Positions 1 to 8,124 of a stretch of 64,000 bases of DNA are shown piece by piece. The translations under genes and the position numbers were made by a program. Origin of the DNA: Pseudomonas reactans (GTDB lineage Bacteria; Pseudomonadota; Gammaproteobacteria; Pseudomonadales; Pseudomonadaceae); NCBI RefSeq assembly GCF_013385825.1, contig NZ_JACAPG010000023.1, positions 96,367 to 160,366 of the forward strand, read 5' to 3'. Position 1 is the first letter of the stretch. Each line of letters opens with the position of its first letter. The notes beneath the pieces were generated by a model. That model did no database searches and was not told the DNA's origin. It saw only the letters and a list, made by a program, of their open reading frames with translations.

Positions 1-378
1 AACCAGCGAGCACAAGTCCCGCACCAGCGGATGGTCAGTCACCCGCAGCGCCACGGTGTCGTGCACACCCGTCACCCATTCCGGCAACAAGTCTTGATGG
101 GGCACCAGCCAGGTATTCGGCCCTGGCCAGGTGCTGGCCATGCGGTCGATCCAGTCCTGCGGGAAGTCTTCGAACAGAAAGTCGAACTGACGGATGTTGT
201 CCGCCACCAGGATCAGGCCCTTGTCCACCGAACGGTTCTTGATGGCGAGCAAACGGTCTACTGCTTCTTCGTTCCACGGATCGCAGCCCAAGCCCCAAAC
301 CGCTTCGGTTGGATAGGCAATCACCGCGCCTGCGCGAATTTCTCGTGCGGTTTCCAGCACACGCCACCGGTTGACCAT
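1..378 (-). CDS. tsaC: Threonylcarbamoyl-AMP synthase (partial, C-terminus off the left edge)
   Basis: YrdC/Sua5-family enzyme that makes threonylcarbamoyl-AMP from threonine, bicarbonate and ATP, the first step of the t6A37 modification of ANN-decoding tRNAs. The first 126 codons are present. The N-terminus reads MVNRWRVLETAREIRAG, then AYPTEAVWGLGCD, the usual nucleotide-binding start of the family, then a KNR...KGLILV segment. The ATG at 378 is preceded by a GAGAGTGAAC stretch. The E. coli protein is about 190 residues, so roughly one third is missing at the edge. It sits beside dprA and a tsaP homologue, the usual Pseudomonas order. The family assignment is firm; integrity of the C-terminus cannot be judged. 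Confidence 0.93.
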   Translation of the reverse strand, partial: MVNRWRVLETAREIRAGAVIAYPTEAVWGLGCDPWNEEAVDRLLAIKNRSVDKGLILVADNIRQFDFLFEDFPQDWIDRMASTWPGPNTWLVPHQDLLPEWVTGVHDTVALRVTDHPLVRDLCSLV

Positions 379-432
379 TGTTCACTCTCCAGACTAAAGC
401 TCTGCGCAGTTTACCGATCTTCTTTACAAAAC

Positions 433-1527
433 CTAGCAGCGCGCAAGCCAGCGCCCGCTTTCGCAAATGACCTGTCCTTCCAGCTCAAGCTCCGTAAGGC
501 ACGCAAGCACCTGGGACAGCGGTCGCCCACTGGCAATCGCCAAGGCTTCACTGGTGTGCGGCGCCGCGTGCAGCAGTGCCACCAGCGGATGGACAACAGG
601 CACCGGGGTAGGGCGTGACAACGCCTGCCAGCCCCGCAAACCTTCCAGGATGTGCTCGATCGTCTCCACTAGAACCGCGCCGTCACGGATCAATTGGTGG
701 CATCCCTTAGCACCGGGATGGTGGATGGAACCCGGAATCGCATACACCTCGCGCCCTTGCTCCGCCGCCAGTTTCGCTGTGATCAGCGATCCGCTGGCCA
801 TGCTGGCTTCCACCACCAGTACACCCAGAGACAGGCCACTGATGATCCGATTGCGTCGGGGAAAATTACTCGCCTGGGGCGGCGCGTCGAGAGGGAACTC
901 GGAAACCACGGCGCTACCCTGGTCAATCATCGCCGCCGCAAGCCGTCGATGGCGCTGTGGATAAAAATTTTCAAGTCCGGTGCCGAGCACGCCGATTGTC
1001 TGGCCGCCGACATCCAACGCCGCTTGATGGGCCGCACCGTCAATGCCCAGCGCAAGGCCACTGGTGATGACAAAACCAGCGCTCGCCAAACTGCGAGAAA
1101 AGGCAGCCGCCGTGTCCATGCCGGGACGCGATGCACGACGACTGCCCACCATCGCCAGTTGCGGTTTTTCCAGGATTGCAGGGTCACCGGCGACGAATAA
1201 CAGCGGCGGCGCGTCATCGATCTGGGCAAGCAGCGCCGGGTAGTCCGGCTGGTCCCACATCAGCAAATGCTGGGCCGGACAGGCCAGCCAGGCCAGTGCC
1301 GCACTCGCGCCGTCGCGGATTTCATGACTGCGCCGGGCATCGGCGCTGATGGCCGGCAGCCCCAGCGAACGCCAGGCGCTGGCAGGCGCGCTGATGGCTT
1401 TTGAGGCAGAGCCAAACGCCTCGATCAACAAGCGAAAACGCTTCGGACCCAATTCCGGCAGCCTGTGCAAGCGTAGACGCGCTTCCAGTTCTGACGGAGA
1501 TATTTCATGGTTGTTTGTCGGATACAT
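433..1527 (-). CDS. dprA: DNA processing protein DprA (Smf)
   Basis: 364-residue DprA/Smf protein. In transformable bacteria DprA protects incoming single-stranded DNA and loads RecA on it; its role in pseudomonads with no proven natural competence is less clear. An N-terminal helix-hairpin-helix-like segment (about residues 15-45) precedes the Rossmann-fold core with GSRRASRPG and GLALGIDGAAHQAAL, the motifs that define the family. The last 60 residues look like the C-terminal winged helix (SEALAIASGRPLSQVLACL). Full length. An exact DnaA-box nonamer (956-964) lies inside the gene and another (1553-1561) just upstream. It is read away from the tsaP-like gene and towards tsaC. Confidence 0.95.
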   Translation of the reverse strand: MYPTNNHEISPSELEARLRLHRLPELGPKRFRLLIEAFGSASKAISAPASAWRSLGLPAISADARRSHEIRDGASAALAWLACPAQHLLMWDQPDYPALLAQIDDAPPLLFVAGDPAILEKPQLAMVGSRRASRPGMDTAAAFSRSLASAGFVITSGLALGIDGAAHQAALDVGGQTIGVLGTGLENFYPQRHRRLAAAMIDQGSAVVSEFPLDAPPQASNFPRRNRIISGLSLGVLVVEASMASGSLITAKLAAEQGREVYAIPGSIHHPGAKGCHQLIRDGAVLVETIEHILEGLRGWQALSRPTPVPVVHPLVALLHAAPHTSEALAIASGRPLSQVLACLTELELEGQVICESGRWLARC

Positions 1528-1590
1528 CTGATCATCCTTGACCGGAACAAGCTGTGGATAACTCTGTTGGTAACTTATTTAGCAGGCTAT

Positions 1591-2367
1591 TTATTGTGTT
1601 TGATGAGCAGTCTCGAAACGGTCCATCACTGCCAGGGGGCGTGAAGCCTTGAGGACCAGGCCGTAACTGAGTTTTTCGTACGTGCGAAACACCAGCAGGG
1701 TGCCGGCGTGTTCATCAGGGAGTTTTGTCGGAGCGCCCGTGAGGGTGTCGCGGACGTTGGCACCGGCCTTGATCACGCTGAGCAGTTGGCCTTCGACCAG
1801 GCCGTCACGACGTCCTTTGTTCAGGGTCACGGCATCCAGCACGCCGATCTGGGTCACGCCCTTGGGGATATCGATGATCTGCCCTTCGATAAAGGGCGTG
1901 GTTGGCGAGACCGCAAAGGCTGCCGGATCGGCCGGAGGTTGTGCACGCAACAGACGGTCACCGGGTCGCACCTCCTGAGTAATACGTTGGACGGCCAGGG
2001 TGGTGAGGTCGCCAGCCGTTACAAAACGGGCGGTACCAATGTCGTCGGCGTTGATCCCCAACAGCTCTCGAGTCTGCGGGTCGGTGTAGACCTTGCCACG
2101 CCGGAATATGCCGTAGTTGGGCTGGGAGGGGTCCAGGTCGCCCCTGGCGAACACCCGCTCGCCATTGGCGCCGAGCACGCGACCAGCCTCGGCAGCAACG
2201 ATGTACGGCGCATTGTCCAGGTCCTGGGGTGTATCAAGGATGCGGTTATGCAGCAGGAAGCGCTGGATAGCCTGTTGCGTCGGTTGTTCCAGGCGCTGGA
2301 CGGGCGGGGGCAGCAGGGCCATGGAAAACGGGGCCCACAGCAGCAAGACGAGTAGCGATTTCCTCAT
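1591..2367 (-). CDS. TsaP-like periplasmic protein that lacks the LysM domain
   Basis: The 258-residue protein has a signal peptide (MRKSLLVLLLWAPFSMA). Its remainder resembles the C-terminal part of the Pseudomonas LysM protein encoded between dprA and def (PA0020/TsaP family), including YGIFRRGKVYTDPQTRELLG, NADDIGTA, TQEVRPGDRLL, GVTQIGVLDAVTLNKG and FRTYEKLSYGLVL. TsaP normally has an N-terminal LysM domain that binds peptidoglycan and helps anchor type IV pilus or type II secretins. Here the signal peptide runs straight into LLPPPVQRLEQP, with no LysM sequence. A GGAG ribosome-binding site sits just before the ATG, so this start is probably real and the deletion is in-frame. Usual family members are about 80 residues longer. 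Family call good; function uncertain without LysM. Confidence 0.8.
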   Translation of the reverse strand: MRKSLLVLLLWAPFSMALLPPPVQRLEQPTQQAIQRFLLHNRILDTPQDLDNAPYIVAAEAGRVLGANGERVFARGDLDPSQPNYGIFRRGKVYTDPQTRELLGINADDIGTARFVTAGDLTTLAVQRITQEVRPGDRLLRAQPPADPAAFAVSPTTPFIEGQIIDIPKGVTQIGVLDAVTLNKGRRDGLVEGQLLSVIKAGANVRDTLTGAPTKLPDEHAGTLLVFRTYEKLSYGLVLKASRPLAVMDRFETAHQTQ

Positions 2368-2502
2368 GGGGTGAATCTCCTTTATTATGTGCGTTCGCGT
2401 GAAATGCCTTGGCCTTCGCGGCTTTTAAGGGTTTCACACCGGCTGTCTGGGTCCATCCCAACGCCGATTTGCCTCTACCTCACATGTGCAGCAATTACGC
2501 TT

Positions 2503-3009
2503 ATGGCTATTTTGAACATCCTCGAATTCCCCGACTCGCGCCTGCGCACGATCGCCAAACCGGTGGCCGTAGTGGACGACAAGGTTCGTCAGTTGGTCGA
2601 TGACATGTTTGAAACAATGTATGAAGCCCCGGGCATCGGCCTCGCCGCGACCCAGGTCAACGTGCATCAGCGCGTCGTGGTCATGGACCTGTCGGAAGAT
2701 CGCAGCGAACCGATGGTGTACATCAACCCGGAGTTCGAACCGCTGACCGACGAGATGGGCGAATACCAGGAAGGCTGCCTCTCCGTGCCGGAGTTCTACG
2801 AGAACGTCGAACGCCCGCTGCGCGTGAAGATCAAGGCCCTGGACCGCGACGGCAAGCCATTTGAGCTGATTGCCGAAGGCCTGCTCGCAGTGTGCATCCA
2901 GCACGAATGCGACCACCTCAACGGCAAGCTGTTTGTCGATTACCTGTCCACGCTCAAGCGCGACCGAATCAAGAAGAAGCTGGAAAAAAAGCATCGCCAG
3001 CAAGCTTGA
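2503..3009 (+). CDS. def: Peptide deformylase
   Basis: Fe2+-dependent metallohydrolase that removes the formyl group from the N-terminal methionine of new proteins. The 168 residues begin MAILNILEFPDSRLRTIAKPV. All three active-site motifs are present: GIGLAATQ (motif 1), EGCLS with the metal-binding Cys (motif 2) and QHECDH with the two metal-binding His and catalytic Glu (motif 3). I chose the ATG at 2503 because the family starts here; an upstream in-frame start would add 44 residues unlike any deformylase. It is followed by a strong terminator-like hairpin and then fmt, its functional partner in the formylation cycle. Confidence 0.97.
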   Translation: MAILNILEFPDSRLRTIAKPVAVVDDKVRQLVDDMFETMYEAPGIGLAATQVNVHQRVVVMDLSEDRSEPMVYINPEFEPLTDEMGEYQEGCLSVPEFYENVERPLRVKIKALDRDGKPFELIAEGLLAVCIQHECDHLNGKLFVDYLSTLKRDRIKKKLEKKHRQQA

Positions 3010-3019
3010 TGCCCCCTTC

Positions 3020-3050
3020 CAAAGGCTTGCTGCGGCAAGCCTTTTTCTTT
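3020..3050 (+). terminator. Intrinsic terminator-like hairpin between def and fmt
   Basis: Perfect 10-bp stem AAAGGCTTGC / GCAAGCCTTT with a TGCG loop, followed by a T-rich tail, starting 10 bases after the def stop codon. It suggests attenuation or partial uncoupling of fmt from def. Confidence 0.8.
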
Positions 3051-3077
3051 TGTGACTGCTTTTAACCGAGACCTCCC

Positions 3078-4028
3078 ATGACCGAGCCACTGCGCATTGT
3101 TTTTGCCGGCACGCCTGAATTTGCCGCCGAACACCTCAAGGCCCTGCTTGCCAGCCCTTATGACATCGTCGCGGTGTACACCCAGCCGGATCGCCCGGCC
3201 GGTCGTGGGCAAAAACTGATGCCGAGCCCGGTCAAGCAACTGGCGCTGGAGCACAACATTCCCGTGCTGCAACCGCCGACCCTGCGCAACGCCGAGGCCC
3301 AGGCCGAACTGGCGGCGCTGAAGCCGGACCTGTTGGTGGTGGTGGCCTACGGCTTGATCCTGCCGCAAGCGGTGCTGGATATCCCACGCCTGGGCTGCAT
3401 CAACAGCCATGCCTCATTGCTGCCTCGCTGGCGCGGTGCGGCGCCGATTCAGCGCGCCGTGGAAGCCGGTGACAGCGAAAGCGGCGTGACCGTGATGCGC
3501 ATGGAAGCAGGGCTGGACACCGGCCCGATGCTGCTCAAGGTCACCACCCCGATCACCGGCGAAGACACCGGCGGCAGCCTGCACGACCGCCTTGCAGAGC
3601 TGGGCCCGCCCGCCGTGATCCAGGCCATCGCCGGCCTGGCTGCTGGCACTCTGGAAGGTGAGGTGCAGGACGACAGCCTGGCCACTTACGCCCACAAACT
3701 GAACAAAGACGAAGCGCGCATCGACTGGAGCCGCCCGGCCCTGGAGCTGGAGCGTCTGGTGCGTGCGTTCAACCCGTGGCCGATCTGCCACAGCACCCTC
3801 AACGGCGAAGCCTTGAAAGTGTTGGCCGCCACCTTGGCCGAGGGCAAAGGCGCTCCCGGTGAGATCATCGGCGCCAGCAAGGACGGCCTGCTGGTCGCCT
3901 GCGGTGAACAAGCACTGTGCCTGACTCGTCTGCAATTGCCCGGTGGCAAGGCGCTGAATTTCAGCGATTTGTTCAACAGCCGTCGTGAGAAATTTGCCGT
4001 GGGTACTCTCCTCGGGGCTGCCCAATGA
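3078..4028 (+). CDS. fmt: Methionyl-tRNA formyltransferase
   Basis: Transfers a formyl group from 10-formyl-THF to Met-tRNAi for translation initiation. At 316 residues it has the family's normal length. The N-terminal Rossmann-type catalytic domain begins RIVFAGTPEFAAEHLKALL and contains the INSHASLLPRWRGAAPIQRA block, with the catalytic Asn and His, followed by the conserved GLDTGPML. The C-terminal OB-like tRNA-binding domain follows from about residue 205. The stop codon overlaps the rsmB start (ATGA), so the two are translationally coupled. Together with def and rsmB it forms the standard Pseudomonas translation cluster. Confidence 0.97.
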   Translation: MTEPLRIVFAGTPEFAAEHLKALLASPYDIVAVYTQPDRPAGRGQKLMPSPVKQLALEHNIPVLQPPTLRNAEAQAELAALKPDLLVVVAYGLILPQAVLDIPRLGCINSHASLLPRWRGAAPIQRAVEAGDSESGVTVMRMEAGLDTGPMLLKVTTPITGEDTGGSLHDRLAELGPPAVIQAIAGLAAGTLEGEVQDDSLATYAHKLNKDEARIDWSRPALELERLVRAFNPWPICHSTLNGEALKVLAATLAEGKGAPGEIIGASKDGLLVACGEQALCLTRLQLPGGKALNFSDLFNSRREKFAVGTLLGAAQ

Positions 4029-5335
4029 ACCCACGTCTGGCCGCCGCCAAGGCTCTCGCTGCCGTCCTCCAAGGCAAGGCTTCGCTGAACAGTTCGTTGC
4101 CGACTCAGTTGGACAAGGTCGAGGACCGCGATCGCGGTTTCACCCAGGACCTGGCCTTTGGCACGGCCCGCTGGCAGCCGCGTTTGTCGGCGCTGGCAAC
4201 CAAATTACTGCAAAAGCCGTTCAAGGCGGCCGATGCGGATGTCGAGGCGCTGCTGCTGGTGGGCCTCTATCAACTGCTCTACACCCGCGTGCCCGCCCAC
4301 GCCGCTATCGGCGAAACGGTCGGTTGCGCCGACAAGCTGAAAAAACCCTGGGCCAAGGCCCTGCTCAACGCCGTGCTGCGCCGCGCCCAGCGCGAAAGCG
4401 AAGCGCTGCTGGCCGAGCTGGAACATGACCCGGTGGTGCGCACTGCCCATCCGCGCTGGCTGCAAAAATCCCTGAAGGCGTTCTGGCCTGAGCAGTGGGA
4501 AGCCATTTGCGCAGCGAACAATGCGCACCCGCCGATGATCCTGCGGGTCAACCGTCGTCATCACAGCCGTGACGCGTACCTGCAATTGCTCACCGACGCC
4601 GACATCAATGCCACCTCGTGCGTGTACAGCATCGACGGCATCGTGCTCGAAGCCGCCACTGACGTGCGCAGTCTGCCGGGCTTTGCCGAAGGCTGGATCA
4701 GCGTGCAGGATGAAGCCGCTCAACTGGCCGCCGACCTGCTCGACCTGGCGCCGGGCCAGCGCGTGCTCGACGCGTGCTGCGCGCCAGGCGGTAAGACGTG
4801 TCACATCCTGGAAGTCGAAAAAGACCTGACAGGTGTGGTCGCTGTCGACCTGGAAGCCAAACGCCTGGTGCGCGTGCGCGAAAACCTCGCTCGTCTGGGC
4901 CTCAGCGCCGAGCTGATCGCCGCCGACGGCCGTGACACCGCCACCTGGTGGGACGGCAAGCCGTTCCAGCGCATCCTGCTCGATGCACCCTGTTCCGCCA
5001 CCGGCGTGATCCGCCGCCACCCGGACATCAAGCTCACCCGCCAACCCGACGACATCGCCGCCCTGGCCGTGCTGCAAGGCGAACTGCTCGACGCAATGTG
5101 GCCGACCCTGGAAGTCGGCGGCATCCTGCTCTACGCCACCTGTTCCACCTTGCCGACGGAAAACACCGAGGTGATCGAAGCCTTCCTCGCCCGCACCAGC
5201 GGCGCCCGGGAGCTGGACCTCGCCACCACGGCTGGCATCAAGCAGCCCCACGGCCGCCAGTTGCTCGCGCAAGAAGGCGGACACGATGGCTTCTACTACG
5301 CCAAACTGATCAAGATCGCCGCCGCGCGCGGCTGA
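4025..5335 (+). CDS. rsmB: 16S rRNA m5C967 methyltransferase
   Basis: SAM-dependent methyltransferase of the RsmB/NOL1/NOP2/Sun family that makes m5C967 in 16S rRNA. The 436 residues comprise an N-terminal NusB-like RNA-binding domain (about 1-140) and a C-terminal Rossmann methyltransferase domain. The latter has the SAM loop DACCAPGGKT, the DAPCSATGVIRRHPD motif and the TCSTLPTENTEVI motif carrying the nucleophilic Cys. It overlaps fmt by four bases and is followed after 22 bases by trkA. Confidence 0.97.
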   Translation: MNPRLAAAKALAAVLQGKASLNSSLPTQLDKVEDRDRGFTQDLAFGTARWQPRLSALATKLLQKPFKAADADVEALLLVGLYQLLYTRVPAHAAIGETVGCADKLKKPWAKALLNAVLRRAQRESEALLAELEHDPVVRTAHPRWLQKSLKAFWPEQWEAICAANNAHPPMILRVNRRHHSRDAYLQLLTDADINATSCVYSIDGIVLEAATDVRSLPGFAEGWISVQDEAAQLAADLLDLAPGQRVLDACCAPGGKTCHILEVEKDLTGVVAVDLEAKRLVRVRENLARLGLSAELIAADGRDTATWWDGKPFQRILLDAPCSATGVIRRHPDIKLTRQPDDIAALAVLQGELLDAMWPTLEVGGILLYATCSTLPTENTEVIEAFLARTSGARELDLATTAGIKQPHGRQLLAQEGGHDGFYYAKLIKIAAARG

Positions 5336-5357
5336 ATGGTTTTAAGGGAGTGACCGG

Positions 5358-6731
5358 ATGAAAATCATCATCCTTGGGGCAGGGCAAGTCGGTGGCACGC
5401 TGGCCGAACATTTGGCCAGCGAAGCCAACGACATCACGGTGGTCGACACCGACAGCGAGCGCCTGCGCAACCTGGGCGACCGCCTCGATATCCGCACCGT
5501 ACAAGGCCGTGCATCGTTCCCGACGGTGCTGCGCCAGGCCGGTGCCGACGATGCCGACATGCTGGTGGCCGTGACCAACAGCGACGAAACCAACATGGTC
5601 GCCTGTCAGGTCGCCCATACCCTGTTCCACACCCCGACCAAAATCGCCCGTGTACGCGAAGCGGCCTACCTGACCCGCGCCGGTCTGTTCGACAACGACG
5701 CGATTCCGGTCGACGTGCTGATCAGCCCGGAGCAAGTGGTGACCCACTACATCAAGCGCCTGATCGAAATTCCGGGTGCCTTGCAAGTGATCGACTTTGC
5801 CGGCGGCAAGGCGCAACTGGTCGCCGTGAAGGCCTACTACGGCGGCCCGCTGGTGGGCCAGCAACTGCGCCAATTGCGCGAGCACATGCCCAATGTGGAA
5901 ACCCGCGTCGCGGCGATTTTCCGGCGTGACCGCCCGATCCTGCCTCAGGGCGATACGGTGATCGAGGCCGACGATGAAGTGTTTTTCATCGCCGCCAAGG
6001 CGAATATTCGTGCCGTCATGAGCGAAATGCGCCGCCTTGACGAGACCTATAAACGCATCGTCATCGCCGGCGGCGGGCAGATCGGTGAACGTTTGGCCGA
6101 AGCCATCGAAAGCCGCTACCAGGTGAAGATCATCGAGATGAGCCCGGCACGTTGCCGGCATTTGTCCGACACCCTCGACAGTACCGTCGTACTGCAAGGC
6201 AGCGCCTCGGATCGCGACCTACTGATGGAAGAGAACATCGCCGACGCGGATATCTTCCTGGCCCTGACCAACGATGACGAAGCCAACATCATGTCATCGC
6301 TACTGGCCAAGCGGCTGGGCGCGAAGAAGGTGATGACCATCATCAACAACCCGGCTTATGTGGACCTGATCCAGGGTGGCGATATCGACATCGCCATCAG
6401 CCCGCAGTTGGCCACCATCGGCACCTTGCTGGCCCACGTGCGCCGTGGCGATATCGTCAGCGTGCACTCCCTGCGCCGGGGTGCGGCGGAAGCCATCGAG
6501 GCGATTGCCCACGGTGATTCCAAGTCGAGCAAGGTGATCGGCAAGGCCATCCGCGATATCGGCTTGCCGCCAGGCACCACCATTGGCGCGATCATTCGTG
6601 ATGAAGAGGTGATCATTGCCCACGACGATACGGTGATCGAAACCGGGGACCATGTGATTCTGTTTCTGGTGGACAAGAAACATATCCGCGATGTGGAGAA
6701 GTTGTTCCACGTGGGCCTGAGTTTTTTCTGA
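5358..6731 (+). CDS. trkA: Trk potassium uptake system NAD-binding regulator TrkA
   Basis: Cytoplasmic peripheral subunit that gates the TrkH/TrkG K+ transporter in response to nucleotides. The 457 residues contain two tandem RCK modules. The first starts MKIIILGAGQVGGTLAEHLA and the second near residue 232 has VIAGGGQIGERLAEA; each is followed by a TrkA_C domain. Length and motif order match full-length gamma-proteobacterial TrkA. No trkH is adjacent, as is usual in Pseudomonas. The last codons contain half of a parS-like sequence (see rejected items). A single REP element lies directly after the stop. Confidence 0.96.
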   Translation: MKIIILGAGQVGGTLAEHLASEANDITVVDTDSERLRNLGDRLDIRTVQGRASFPTVLRQAGADDADMLVAVTNSDETNMVACQVAHTLFHTPTKIARVREAAYLTRAGLFDNDAIPVDVLISPEQVVTHYIKRLIEIPGALQVIDFAGGKAQLVAVKAYYGGPLVGQQLRQLREHMPNVETRVAAIFRRDRPILPQGDTVIEADDEVFFIAAKANIRAVMSEMRRLDETYKRIVIAGGGQIGERLAEAIESRYQVKIIEMSPARCRHLSDTLDSTVVLQGSASDRDLLMEENIADADIFLALTNDDEANIMSSLLAKRLGAKKVMTIINNPAYVDLIQGGDIDIAISPQLATIGTLLAHVRRGDIVSVHSLRRGAAEAIEAIAHGDSKSSKVIGKAIRDIGLPPGTTIGAIIRDEEVIIAHDDTVIETGDHVILFLVDKKHIRDVEKLFHVGLSFF

Positions 6732-6737
6732 TGACGC

Positions 6738-6762
6738 TATCGCCGGCAAGCCGGCTCCTACA
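6738..6762. repeat. Single REP element after trkA
   Basis: Contains the imperfect palindrome GCCGGC-AA-GCCGGC followed by TCCTACA, the typical form of P. fluorescens-group repetitive extragenic palindromes. It fills most of the 42-base trkA/TPR-gene spacer. Confidence 0.75.
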
Positions 6763-6773
6763 GGGTCCTTTGT

Positions 6774-7085
6774 ATGCTTGAGTCTCTGGAAAAAATGCTG
6801 GCCAAGGGTGTGGATAACTCGCTGCTGCGCTTTGGTTTGGGCAAGGGTTATCTGGACGTAAAGGACGACGCCAAGGCGGCGGAGCATCTGCAGAAGTGCG
6901 TCGAGTTTGATCCGAAGTATTCGGCGGCGTGGAAGTTGTTGGGTAAGGCGCAGTTGGGGCTGAATGATCGTGCGGCGGCGCGGCTGGCGTGGGAGAAGGG
7001 CATCGAAGCGGCCAAGGCCCATGGCGACAAACAGGCCGAAAAAGAGATGACCGTATTTCTCAAGAAGTTGGAAAAACAACTGTAG
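6774..7085 (+). CDS. Small TPR-repeat protein
   Basis: 103-residue soluble protein with about two tetratricopeptide repeats: LRFGLGKGYLDVKDDAKAAE and SAAWKLLGKAQLGLNDRAAA each show the alternating small/large residue pattern of TPR helices. TPRs mediate protein-protein contacts; the partner is unknown. The position between trkA and the lipid A acyltransferase gene matches the small TPR gene of other pseudomonads (PA0015-like). The last codons and the TAG stop (7083-7085) lie at the left edge of a REP repeat. The Lys-Gln-Leu ending may therefore have been fixed by the repeat insertion. Confidence 0.82.
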   Translation: MLESLEKMLAKGVDNSLLRFGLGKGYLDVKDDAKAAEHLQKCVEFDPKYSAAWKLLGKAQLGLNDRAAARLAWEKGIEAAKAHGDKQAEKEMTVFLKKLEKQL

Positions 7086-7181
7086 GAGCGAGCTTGCTCG
7101 CGAAGAACTCAAAAGCACCGCGAGCATTCATGCGTGTACGCGTTATCGTTAGAGATCTTCGCGAGCAAGCTCGCTCCTACA
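7081..7181. repeat. REPIN: two inverted REP copies
   Basis: The left copy (7081-7104) and right copy (7158-7181) are perfect 24-bp reverse complements with the GGAGCGAGCTTGCTCGCG core, separated by 53 bases. This is the doublet form mobilised in trans by RAYT transposases (TnpA-REP). The left copy contains the stop codon of the TPR gene. The right copy ends about 15 bases before the stop codon of the convergent acyltransferase gene. It probably also acts as a bidirectional transcript end. Confidence 0.9.
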
Positions 7182-7196
7182 GTGTGCGGGTAGCCG

Positions 7197-8084
7197 TCAA
7201 TACCACCGCTCTTCACCCGGCGGGCGTTTCTTGAAGCGCTTCATGCTCCACATGTACTGGCTCGGATACGCGCCGACATAACGCTCCACCACTTTGCTCA
7301 TCGCCGCGCAGGACGTGGCGGTGTCGGTGCTGTACATGTCTTCCGGCGCCGCTTCCAGGATCACTTTGTAACCCGAACCGTCCGGCAGCCGCAGCGCATG
7401 CAGGAACACGCCCACCGCCTTGTGACCCGCGAGCATGTTCGGCACGAATTTGCTGGTGAGCGCTTGAGTGGCGAAGAACGGTACGAAGATCCCCGCGGAT
7501 TCCGCCGGCTCTGGATCGGCCGGTATGCCCACCTGGCCGCCCTTGCGCACCTCTTTGATCACGCTGAGGATGCCTTCCTTGGTCGACGCAGCCACCCGGT
7601 TGCCCAGTTGCACGCGCTGTTTGCGCAGCAATTCATCCACCGCCTTGAGCTTGGGCGGGCGGTAGAAAATGATCGGTTTGCACTGGCTGCAATAGAAGTG
7701 GTTCAGCACTTCCCAGTTGCCCAGGTGGCTGGTGATCCCGACCACGCCTTTGCCCGAGGCGAGGGCTTCGTGCAGCACTTCCAGGCCTTCGACTTCACGC
7801 ACCAGGTCGATGGAGCGCTGCGCCGGCCAGATCCAGGCGCAGGCGCTTTCGGTCAGGGACTTGCCGATGTCCATCAGGCTGCGGCCGACCAGCGCTTCGC
7901 GTTCGGCCGGGTCCATGTCCGGGAAGCATTTGGACAGGTTGATCCGCACCGTGTCGCGGGAGCGGTTGGGGGTTTTCCACATGATCCAGCCAATCGCCGT
8001 GCCGACGGCCTGGACAGCGCGCCAGGGCAGCAGGGCAAACAACCGGAGAGCGCCTACCAGCAAGGCGCCTTTAAACTTTTCCAC
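7197..8084 (-). CDS. Lipid A biosynthesis lauroyl acyltransferase (HtrB/LpxL family)
   Basis: Inner-membrane acyltransferase that adds a secondary acyl chain to lipid A, taking it from acyl-ACP. The 295 residues begin with a hydrophobic anchor (ALLVGALRLFALLPW), followed by the catalytic HX4E motif in SHLGNWEV (about residue 120), then the conserved YRPPKLKAVD and GIPADPEPA blocks. In P. aeruginosa the syntenic gene PA0011 is an htrB paralogue; the exact acyl position here is inferred, so no symbol is given. It converges on the TPR gene across the REPIN and follows tag on the same strand with a 40-base gap. Confidence 0.92.
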   Translation of the reverse strand: MEKFKGALLVGALRLFALLPWRAVQAVGTAIGWIMWKTPNRSRDTVRINLSKCFPDMDPAEREALVGRSLMDIGKSLTESACAWIWPAQRSIDLVREVEGLEVLHEALASGKGVVGITSHLGNWEVLNHFYCSQCKPIIFYRPPKLKAVDELLRKQRVQLGNRVAASTKEGILSVIKEVRKGGQVGIPADPEPAESAGIFVPFFATQALTSKFVPNMLAGHKAVGVFLHALRLPDGSGYKVILEAAPEDMYSTDTATSCAAMSKVVERYVGAYPSQYMWSMKRFKKRPPGEERWY

Positions 8085-8124
8085 AGGTCACTCCTGATCG
8101 TGTGTGGTGCGCAAAGCCGGCATT

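Noticed and set aside
6703..6718. parS-like TGTTCCACGTGG at the end of trkA
   Set aside because: The left arm and centre match, but the right arm is GCCT rather than AACA (four mismatches). The codons also fit the protein ending LFHVGLSFF, so it is probably chance.
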